Shown here one piece after another: positions 57,720 through 64,000 of a DNA stretch of 64,000 bases. The position numbers and the translations under genes are program-made. Location: NCBI RefSeq assembly GCF_015711475.1, contig NZ_CP065027.1:1860001-1924000 (forward strand). Direction: 5' to 3'. Source of the DNA: Actinomyces trachealis (lineage in GTDB: Bacteria > Actinomycetota > Actinomycetes > Actinomycetales > Actinomycetaceae). The notes beneath the pieces were generated by a model that was given only the letters and a program-made list of their open reading frames with translations, was not told where the DNA came from and did not search any database. The first letter of the stretch is position 1, and each line of letters opens with the position of its first letter.

Positions 57720-58445
57720 TTGCTAGTAAATCGTGATCTTAACGTAATCCTGGAATCAACCTCTACTAGGATCGCCGCCGCTCTGACCTGGTATGACCCG
57801 CTGGAAAGAATTGAATTAGGCGGAAAAGTGCTGGGGAAGTGGCTAGCCAAGGTCACTAGCATGGTCACTGCCGAGGCGGGAAACGGTAACGGTTTCGGCA
57901 TGCCGCTGGTCCACCTCGCGCTGCCACCCCACTGGCGTACGGTGGTTTGGGCCTGCGGCACCTGGCGGGCAGGAGGTACCGTCGAGCTGGGCACCCCCGC
58001 CAGTGACGCCGTCGGCCTGTCAGTGGCCGCCAGACCAGAGGACCTGCTGGCCGACGCCGAGGCACAGGTGCTGACCCCACTGCCCTCGCTCGCTCTGCGC
58101 TGGCCAACAGAGCTTCCGCCACTCGTCCTGGATGGAGCGGCGGACCTCATGACCCACCCGGACCAGTTCCCGGCTGTGACCGTTCCCCCACAGGCTCCCG
58201 TCTTGGTGGTCCACGGACCAGAGCCCGTAGCCATGAGTCACCAGGAGTTGATGGATGCGGTGCTGGCCGACCTGTCCACGGGGGTCGCCAGTCCGCTCCT
58301 GGTGCATGAGGCGACGCCGCAGGCAGCACTGTTGGGCTGCCTGCGCGCGTGGGCAGCCGGACGCCGGGCGGTGCTGGTCTCCCCCGAGGCTGACCGAACG
58401 GTCCTGGACGCAGCCATTCGTCAGGAAGGCGCTACGACGGCATAG
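57720..58445 (+). CDS. TIGR03089-family protein
   Basis: The 241-residue protein has the actinobacterial TIGR03089 layout: ALTWYDPLERIELGGKVLGKW in the N-terminal half, PLVHLALPPHWRTVVWACGTW, then a C-terminal AMP-binding-like remnant (VHGPEPVAMSHQELMDAVLA). It resembles the N-terminal part of acyl-adenylate enzymes but lacks their catalytic C-domain; the function is unknown. The TTG start has GAGGAAG about 9 nt upstream. The start is uncertain by a few codons. Confidence 0.82.
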   Translation: MLVNRDLNVILESTSTRIAAALTWYDPLERIELGGKVLGKWLAKVTSMVTAEAGNGNGFGMPLVHLALPPHWRTVVWACGTWRAGGTVELGTPASDAVGLSVAARPEDLLADAEAQVLTPLPSLALRWPTELPPLVLDGAADLMTHPDQFPAVTVPPQAPVLVVHGPEPVAMSHQELMDAVLADLSTGVASPLLVHEATPQAALLGCLRAWAAGRRAVLVSPEADRTVLDAAIRQEGATTA

Positions 58446-58514
58446 GCGGCGTCGGAACCAGATTTGGTGGGGACACCCGCCCCCGTTAGCTGTGTTGGCG
58501 CCGTGGGCCAGGCG

Positions 58515-59705
58515 TCAGGGCACGTCCACCTGCACTAGGGTTCCCGCGCCTGCAGCGCTGAGCCCTTTCTCGTCGGCTCCCACAAAGGCTCCCTGACCGC
58601 GTTCCAAGCACAGGGACCCGCCCGAGGTGGAGGCGGTCACGGCGCCGTCAACCGCCAGCAGCAGCCGGGCACCGCGGCCAGGCACTGGCAAGGCTCCGTC
58701 CTCCGCGATTACTCGCGTGACCAGCAGCTCGAAGTCGTCCACCGGAGCGTAGTAGGCGCGGGTGGCCCGGGACAGGTACTCGGGTGCGGGCCGCACTGGG
58801 GGCGCTGCCACATAGTCCACACAGGAGAGCATGGTGGGCACATCCACATGCTTGCTTGTCAGGCCAGCCCGGAGCACGTTATCGGAGGAGGCCATGACCT
58901 CCGCACCCAGACCGGAGATATAGGCGTGAACCGCACCGGCCGGGATGAACAATGCCTCTCCTGGCCGCAAGGTGACCGGGTTCAGCAGCAGTGCCGCAGC
59001 CACCCCCGGGTCACCCGGGAAGTCGCGGGCCATGGCGATGGCGTTCCGGTAGGCGTGCGCCGAGGTGGCCGCGCCCTGCTCCAGCCGCCAGGACATCTCC
59101 TGGACCAACTCGTCGATCTCTTCAGCGGACGGGCGGGTGCCCGCCGAGACGAGTTCGGTGAAGGCACCACGGATCCCGAAGCGGGTGGGATTGCGCCGCA
59201 GGGTGCGCCGCATGCGCCGAGCAACGGGCGCCTCCAGGTCGACGAGCACCTCCGCAGCGCGGCGTGGAGCCCGGAAACCCGCCACAGCCTCGAATTCAGT
59301 CAGGGCGAGGACCATTTCCGGCTTGTGGTTGGTGTCCCGGAAGGACCGCTGGGGTGAGTCGATGGGTATCCCGGCGGCGTCCTCAACCGCGTACCCAGCA
59401 GCGGCCTGCTCCAGGCTGGGGTGGACTTGTAGGGACAGTGTCCGCGCTGGGGCGATCAGCTTGAGCAGGAAGGGCAGCTGGCGCCCAAAGCGCTGGACGA
59501 CGTCGGCCCCGAGATAGCGTTCCGGCTCGTTCTCAATCAGCGCGCTCAGTGTGCGGCCGTCAGCCAGGCGCGTCGGACCGGCCGGGTGGGTGCCGAACCA
59601 GAGCTCCGCCCAGGGCCGCCCATCAGGCTTGACGCCCAACAACTCCGGCAGTGAGGAAAGCGACCCCCAGTCATATCTTTGCCTAGCAGGTACAAGGCGC
59701 TCCAC
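58515..59705 (-). CDS. manA: Mannose-6-phosphate isomerase, class I
   Basis: The 396-residue enzyme interconverts fructose-6-phosphate and mannose-6-phosphate for GDP-mannose and mannose-containing envelope glycans. Zinc-site motifs are LQVHPSLEQA and NHKPEM, with a C-terminal PAGAVHAYISGLGAEVMASS. GTG 59705 is used because AAGGAGG lies 10 nt upstream. It is convergent with the TIGR03089 gene and divergent from rmlA. Confidence 0.95.
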   Translation of the reverse strand: MERLVPARQRYDWGSLSSLPELLGVKPDGRPWAELWFGTHPAGPTRLADGRTLSALIENEPERYLGADVVQRFGRQLPFLLKLIAPARTLSLQVHPSLEQAAAGYAVEDAAGIPIDSPQRSFRDTNHKPEMVLALTEFEAVAGFRAPRRAAEVLVDLEAPVARRMRRTLRRNPTRFGIRGAFTELVSAGTRPSAEEIDELVQEMSWRLEQGAATSAHAYRNAIAMARDFPGDPGVAAALLLNPVTLRPGEALFIPAGAVHAYISGLGAEVMASSDNVLRAGLTSKHVDVPTMLSCVDYVAAPPVRPAPEYLSRATRAYYAPVDDFELLVTRVIAEDGALPVPGRGARLLLAVDGAVTASTSGGSLCLERGQGAFVGADEKGLSAAGAGTLVQVDVP

Positions 59706-59808
59706 GGGTGACTTTCCTCCTTCAACCTGAGTGAGGGACTGCACCCAGGCGATGACCTTACGTTACAGGCACAAGCCCTGTGTGTACCCCAAGGGCGCGG
59801 AAATAGGT

Positions 59809-59814
59809 CAGACT
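59809..59814 (+). promoter_or_regulatory. Leaderless -10-like element before rmlA
   Basis: CAGACT ends 6 nt before the ATG at 59821, with no Shine-Dalgarno sequence upstream. The match is weak but the position fits a leaderless start. Confidence 0.35.
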
Positions 59815-59820
59815 GTGCCT

Positions 59821-60693
59821 ATGCGAGGCATCATCCTGGCCGGAGGCTCCGGCACCCGACTCAACCCGATCACTCTTGGCACCTCCAAGCAGCTGGTGCC
59901 GGTGTACGACAAGCCGATGATCTACTACCCGCTTAGCACGCTCATGCTTGCGGGCATCCAGGACGTGCTGGTCATCACCACGCCTCACGACGCCCCCAGC
60001 TTCCACCGCCTGCTGGGCGACGGCTCGCAGCTGGGCGTCAACCTGTCCTACACGGTCCAGGAGGTCCCCAACGGCCTGGCGCAGGCCTTCGTGCTGGGGG
60101 CGGAGTTCATTGGCGGCGAGTCGGCCGCACTGGTGCTGGGCGACAATATCTTCTACGGCCCGGGCATGGGCACGCAGCTGCGCCGTCACACCAGCCCCGA
60201 CGGCGGCGTGGTCTTCGCCTACCAGGTGGCTGACCCCACGGCCTACGGGGTGGTGGAGTTCGACAGTAGTTTCAAAGCCATCTCCATTGAGGAGAAGCCC
60301 GCCCACCCCAAGTCCGACTACGCGGTGCCCGGCTTGTACTTCTACGACAACGATGTCGTGGAGATCGCTAGAAACCTCAAGCCCTCCGCGCGCGGCGAGT
60401 ACGAGATCACCGACGTCAACCGCACCTACCTGGAGGCTGGGCGCCTGACGGTGGAGGTGCTCCCCCGCGGCACCGCCTGGTTGGACACCGGCACCTTCGA
60501 CTCGCTAGCGGACGCGACCGGCTTCGTGCGCACGATCCAGCACCGGCAGGGGCTCAACATCGGCTGCCCGGAGGAGATCGCCTGGCGTATGGGCTTCATC
60601 GACGACGCCGACCTGCGCGAGCGGGCGGAGCCGCTGGTCAAGTCCGGCTACGGCCAGTACCTGCTGGACATCCTCGCGCGCGAGCGGCGCTGA
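59821..60693 (+). CDS. rmlA: Glucose-1-phosphate thymidylyltransferase
   Basis: The 290-residue enzyme makes dTDP-glucose, the first step to dTDP-rhamnose. Motifs are [11 protein letters not shown] (nucleotide-binding), [19 protein letters not shown], and [13 protein letters not shown], with [15 protein letters not shown] and [15 protein letters not shown] further on. ATG 59821 begins the conserved sequence. No rmlB/C/D lies in the window. The 3' end overlaps the convergent glycosyltransferase by 56 bp. Confidence 0.96.
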   Translation: MRGIILAGGSGTRLNPITLGTSKQLVPVYDKPMIYYPLSTLMLAGIQDVLVITTPHDAPSFHRLLGDGSQLGVNLSYTVQEVPNGLAQAFVLGAEFIGGESAALVLGDNIFYGPGMGTQLRRHTSPDGGVVFAYQVADPTAYGVVEFDSSFKAISIEEKPAHPKSDYAVPGLYFYDNDVVEIARNLKPSARGEYEITDVNRTYLEAGRLTVEVLPRGTAWLDTGTFDSLADATGFVRTIQHRQGLNIGCPEEIAWRMGFIDDADLRERAEPLVKSGYGQYLLDILARERR

Positions 60694-61783
60694 GGACCTG
60701 CTGCGCGATCGCCTCGTACTGCCGGGCCCGCTCGGGCCAGGTCCACGGGGCGATCTCCGCAGGCCCCCAGACTCGGCCCGGCGCTTCCAGCACTGCTCGC
60801 AGCGCGCGAGCCAAACTGGCTACGTCGCGCTGTGAGCAGACCTGTACTGGAGCGCCTTGCTCGTGTAGCAGTTCCGCCCCGGGAACGGGGTAGGTGACCA
60901 CCCGGCCACCTTCTGCAAGCGCCTCCAGGAGCGTCGTCTGGAAGCCCTCAGAGAGCACCGTCGGGTTGACGAGGGTCGCCCCAGCCAAGCTGGCGCGCAC
61001 CTCTGCCTCACCGACCCGGCCACGCACAGCCACGACGTTAGCCAGCCCCAGGTCGGTGCACAGTTTGCGTGCCTGCTCCAGCTGCGGCCCGCCGCCTAGC
61101 AGCTCCCCGTCGACGTTGTGCCCGTCGGCGCGCAGCGCGGCCACGGCTTGTAGGAACGTCTCCCATCCCTTCCCCGGCACTACACGCCCCACAAAAACCA
61201 GGTGACTGGGCCGACTGGGCCGGTCTACACCCGGTGTCGGAGGGGTAATGGCGTTGTAGAAGACCTGCGTAGGCACGCCAGCCAGGCGGCCAGCAAATCC
61301 CGCCGCCTGCTCTGAGACACCGAGGACGTAATCGGCGTGACGAAGCACATACCGCCCCAGGGTCAGGTCCACCAGACGCGAACCGATTGACACAACCGGG
61401 GAACTTGCTGCCACGAAGTCGCTGCCGTGCTCCGTGTGGATCACAGGAACTCCGGCACAGTGGGCGGCGCGCAGTCCCACCAGGCTCATGGGGAAGAAGC
61501 GGGTGTGGACTGATACCAGCTCGATGCGCTGGGCGCGCAAGAAGTCTGCGATGCGTGCGGTAGTGCCTAGCTGGGGCAGCGTGATGAGCTCAGCAACCTG
61601 CTGGTGGGCTTTACCGGTGAGGACCTGGACAGCGCCGTCGCGACAGCGGCCGGGCTGCTCAGCCAGGCACAGCACCCAGACCCGATGGCCTAGGTTTGTG
61701 AGTTCCTGGGCCAGATGGCGCACATGCATTTCCACTCCGCCAGTGTGCGGCGGGTAGTGGTTGACGATGAAGGCGATTCTCAA
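60638..61783 (-). CDS. Family-4 glycosyltransferase
   Basis: The 381-residue protein has the GT-B layout: a conserved N-terminal [20 protein letters not shown], an acceptor-domain HTEHGSDF, and a C-terminal GT4 donor-site region ([17 protein letters not shown]). TTG 61783 has AAGGAGG 4 nt upstream. The acceptor and donor are unknown. It runs opposite to rmlA and overlaps its 3' end. Confidence 0.92.
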   Translation of the reverse strand: MRIAFIVNHYPPHTGGVEMHVRHLAQELTNLGHRVWVLCLAEQPGRCRDGAVQVLTGKAHQQVAELITLPQLGTTARIADFLRAQRIELVSVHTRFFPMSLVGLRAAHCAGVPVIHTEHGSDFVAASSPVVSIGSRLVDLTLGRYVLRHADYVLGVSEQAAGFAGRLAGVPTQVFYNAITPPTPGVDRPSRPSHLVFVGRVVPGKGWETFLQAVAALRADGHNVDGELLGGGPQLEQARKLCTDLGLANVVAVRGRVGEAEVRASLAGATLVNPTVLSEGFQTTLLEALAEGGRVVTYPVPGAELLHEQGAPVQVCSQRDVASLARALRAVLEAPGRVWGPAEIAPWTWPERARQYEAIAQQVLSAARARGCPAGTGRSRT

Positions 61784-62010
61784 GAGTCCTCCTTGAGTCC
61801 GCACCTAGCGCGACCGGGTGCCACGCTCCGAGTAGTGCCGGGTCCTGGCGAGGAGACTACCTGCCCGGTGCCACGACTTTTTGCGTCTGGACCAACTGGT
61901 GCCTGTGCGAGCCACCTAGGCGCCAACCAGTAGGATCTGGCTGTAGCAGTCATGCTGCAGGTAGCGCCTCGCACCTGGCAATGATCGGCTGGTCTGCACA
62001 GGAAGGGCAT
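61784..62010. other. Intergenic region upstream of the polysaccharide locus
   Basis: An imperfect hairpin (CTGGTGCCT, 61896-61904, against AGGCGCCAACCAG, 61918-61930) precedes TAGGAT (61931-61936), a possible -10. AGGAAGG near 62000 is the ribosome binding site of licD. Nothing else is seen. Confidence 0.35.
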
Positions 62011-62856
62011 GTGTTGGAAACACTCTCGCTTGAAGAGATCAAAGAGGTGGAACTCGGCATCCTGCGCGAGCTGGACCGCGTGTGCAAGCGCGAGGGCCTG
62101 GCCTACTTCCTGGCCTATGGCACCCTCATTGGCGCTCTGCGCCATAAGGGGTTCATCCCCTGGGACGACGACGTGGACGTCTACATGCCCCGGCCTGACT
62201 ATGAACGTCTCTACCAGTTAGCTCAAGCTGGGGCCTTGGGCCCGCAGTTCCGGATCGTGAGCTACCGCGACCGCTCCTCGATCTACAGCTTCTTCAAGCT
62301 GGTAGACACCCGCACCCGCGCGGAGGAGTCTTTCATCACCGACAAGAACCCCCTGGGACTGTGGGTGGACATCTTCCCGCTGGAGCGTGTGGATATCTCC
62401 ACCCCCAGCATCACCAAGGCGAAGCGGCGGGCCTCCAGGCTGGTCTGGTGGCGCTTCCTGGCCTCCACGGACCCGCGCTACGCGACCTCCACCACCGCTA
62501 AAGCGGCCAAGTGGTTTATCTACCCCTTCACCAGGCTGATTGACCCGTACCGGGTAGCCCGCAAGACCGATGAGCTCGCCCGCTCGACCAACCTTGCCGA
62601 CGGCGTCGCCACTGCGAGCACACGCTATGTTCTGCTGGTCGACGACCACATGGACAAGAACACCATCCGTCCCGATCAGCTCCTGCCAGCACGCCAGGCG
62701 TATTTTGAGGGCTACCAGTTCGATGTGCCTACCAAGGCTGAAAGCATTCTGGCCGACTACTACGGCGACTGGCAGCAGGTCCCACCGAAGGAGGACCGTC
62801 CACCCTCGCACCTACGCGCAGTCACCTGGGTGCAAGGAGACGCCGATGCCCAGTAG
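62011..62856 (+). CDS. LicD-family phosphotransferase
   Basis: The 281-residue protein has the LicD nucleotidyltransferase-fold motif YGTLIGALRHKGFIPWDDDV (about 38-57, followed by the DVYM core aspartates). Family members transfer phosphocholine, or similar phosphorylated substituents, to cell-surface glycans. GTG 62011 has AGGAAGG 5-8 nt upstream; ATG 61981 is less likely. It overlaps the next glycosyltransferase by 11 nt. No choline uptake or activation genes are visible, so the transferred group cannot be inferred. Confidence 0.9.
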   Translation: MLETLSLEEIKEVELGILRELDRVCKREGLAYFLAYGTLIGALRHKGFIPWDDDVDVYMPRPDYERLYQLAQAGALGPQFRIVSYRDRSSIYSFFKLVDTRTRAEESFITDKNPLGLWVDIFPLERVDISTPSITKAKRRASRLVWWRFLASTDPRYATSTTAKAAKWFIYPFTRLIDPYRVARKTDELARSTNLADGVATASTRYVLLVDDHMDKNTIRPDQLLPARQAYFEGYQFDVPTKAESILADYYGDWQQVPPKEDRPPSHLRAVTWVQGDADAQ

Positions 62857-63739
62857 CCAAAGGGGGGCCGCCCCTACCGTATGTGTCTTCACCCCCACCT
62901 ACGAGCGCGCCTACATCCTGCCCAAGCTTTATGAGAGCCTGCGTTCCCAGACCAGCCAGGACTTCTTCTGGATGGTGGTGGATGACGGATCCACTGACGG
63001 CACAGAAGACCTGGTGCGCTCTTGGATCGATCAGGGCGACCTGCGCATCGACTATGTGCGCACCGCCAACGGCGGCAAGCCTCGTGCCATCAACCTGGGT
63101 GTGGCACGCTGTGAGAGCCCGTTGTTCTTCGTCGTCGATTCAGACGACTGGCTGGTCCCCACCGCGATTGAGCACGTGCTCAAGGTGTGGAGCACCATCG
63201 CAGGCGACGACCGCTACGCAGGCATAGTCGCGCTGCGAGGCACCGACGAAAACACACCAATGGTCACCTGGATGCCTGACGGCGCGAAGGACGTCAAATA
63301 CTGGGACCTCTTTGAGACCATGGGGTTCGCCGGGGACACTTCGCTGATCCACCGCACTGAGGTGTTGCGTAACTATCCTTATGACGTCGCGCCTGGTGAG
63401 TTGTTCATCGCGGAGACCTCCGTCTACTACCGGCTTGATGAGCGCTACGTCATGTTAGCGGACAACACGATCCTGACCATATGCCACTACCTGGACGACG
63501 GATTGACCCATAACTTCGCCGCTAACGCGAAGCGCAGCCCCGTTGGCTACTGGAAGCACAAACGTTACTGTGCCTCGCGTTCCACCACGCTCAGAGGCAA
63601 GTTCCGCGAGACCCTGCTATACTTGGTTGGTTGCAGGCTTGCGGGACAGCGTAGCGCAGTATCAATGGCGCCACACAAGGCGATCGCCGTCCTCTGCTAC
63701 CTGCCCGCGCTGGTCGTGAGGCACACGGTGTTCCGGTGA
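62846..63739 (+). CDS. Family-2 glycosyltransferase
   Basis: The 297-residue GT-A enzyme starts with VCVFTPTYERAYILPKLYES and has the substrate site VVDDGSTDGTEDLV and NGGKPRAINLGV, with the DxD in VVDSDDWLVP. ATG 62846 has AAGGAG about 7 nt upstream. A C-terminal hydrophobic stretch (AIAVLCYLPALVV) could be membrane-associated. Its stop overlaps the flippase start (GTGA), so licD, GT2 and flippase form one operon. Confidence 0.92.
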   Translation: MPSSQRGAAPTVCVFTPTYERAYILPKLYESLRSQTSQDFFWMVVDDGSTDGTEDLVRSWIDQGDLRIDYVRTANGGKPRAINLGVARCESPLFFVVDSDDWLVPTAIEHVLKVWSTIAGDDRYAGIVALRGTDENTPMVTWMPDGAKDVKYWDLFETMGFAGDTSLIHRTEVLRNYPYDVAPGELFIAETSVYYRLDERYVMLADNTILTICHYLDDGLTHNFAANAKRSPVGYWKHKRYCASRSTTLRGKFRETLLYLVGCRLAGQRSAVSMAPHKAIAVLCYLPALVVRHTVFR

Positions 63740-64000
63740 GCGCCCGCGAACAGAGCCCGCAGGCCCTGCCTCTGCGGGTCAACATGGTCTGGAACTCCGT
63801 CGGCTCGATCGGGCGCCTGGTCTGCAACTATCTGGTGACGATCGTCGTGGTCAGGCTCTCTCACGGCTTCGACGCAGCTGGGGCGCTGGCCCTGGCCATG
63901 TCGATCGCCAACCTGGTGACCCCTTTCGCAGACTTCCGCCTGCGAACTCTGCAAGTCACTGACGTCAAGAACGAGCGTAGCTCCGGCAGCTATGTGGGAC
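63736..64000 (+). CDS. Polysaccharide flippase-like membrane protein, 3' end outside the window
   Basis: From GTG 63736 the frame is open to the right edge (88 codons). The sequence (LRVNMVWNSVGSIGRLVCNY, then LVTIVVVRL and ALALAMSIANLVTPFADF) resembles the first membrane helices of Wzx/MATE-type lipopolysaccharide or teichoic-acid flippases. The start overlaps the GT2 stop by 4 nt. The identification is limited by truncation. Confidence 0.7.
   Translation, partial: MSAREQSPQALPLRVNMVWNSVGSIGRLVCNYLVTIVVVRLSHGFDAAGALALAMSIANLVTPFADFRLRTLQVTDVKNERSSGSYVG

Overview
The window is high-GC DNA, densely packed with short intergenic gaps and many stop/start overlaps. It carries markers found only in Actinobacteria: the sigma-R/RsrA pair, the 24-residue ribosomal protein bL37, MtrA-MtrB-LpqB, a WhiB2-like protein, the fused E1/E2 2-oxoglutarate dehydrogenase Kgd, DUF3499, TIGR03089 and an Rv3235-family protein. 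The gene content and the lack of mycolate or spore genes fit a host-associated Actinomyces/Schaalia-type organism. This is inference; no rRNA is present to confirm it. I found no tRNA, rRNA, insertion sequence, prophage or CRISPR array.

Layout. 1-3449 (minus): an unidentified Ala/Pro/Lys-rich protein running off the left edge, and a coupled pair of CNNM/CorC-type membrane proteins. 3768-9532 (plus): an acyltransferase, Kgd, and a GDSL-like protein lacking catalytic residues. 9668-11046 (minus): sigR-rsrA-bL37 with a recognisable SigR-type autoregulatory promoter. 11292-18005 (plus): a DoxX-like protein, monomeric isocitrate dehydrogenase, a small membrane protein, aroA-rsgA and a GNAT acetyltransferase. 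18229-21514 (plus): a MacAB-like three-gene exporter. 21727-28149: uppP, a decayed OmpA-domain gene, and sbcD-sbcC. 28177-33768: a poorly characterised cluster (DUF6912, CpaE/MinD-like, SAF-domain protein, a divergent small HTH protein, an unknown protein, a LysM protein, an Rv3235-family protein). 33837-42999: secA, comF, hpf, and lpqB-mtrB-mtrA. 43071-50502: a membrane/AAA+ cluster (DUF4129, DUF4350, MoxR, DUF58, SpoIIM-like, RDD). 50558-59705: Trm112-like, DUF3499, a degenerate zincin, and a whiB2-GT2-DUF5719 operon, then TIGR03089 and manA. 59821-64000: rmlA and a polysaccharide locus (GT4, LicD, GT2, flippase) running off the right edge.

How it fits together. Most of the window is a chromosomal backbone block whose order resembles the Mycobacterium tuberculosis Rv3220s-Rv3260s (sigH-rshA, aroA-rsgA, Rv3235, secA1-hpf-comF-lpqB-mtrBA, manA, DUF3499, whiB2). 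That comparison is from memory. The themes are cell-envelope growth and its control (MtrAB-LpqB, UppP, WhiB2, ManA/RmlA, polysaccharide glycosyltransferases), oxidative/thiol stress (SigR-RsrA), protein export and ribosome maintenance (SecA, Hpf, RsgA, bL37), and central carbon metabolism (Kgd, Icd).

Several genes appear to be leaderless: a -10-like hexamer sits 6-7 nt before the start codon and no Shine-Dalgarno sequence is present. The least explained part is the 28.2-33.8 kb cluster, where a CpaE-like protein has lost the P-loop lysines, is coupled to a SAF-domain protein, and faces a divergent HTH gene across two inverted repeats.
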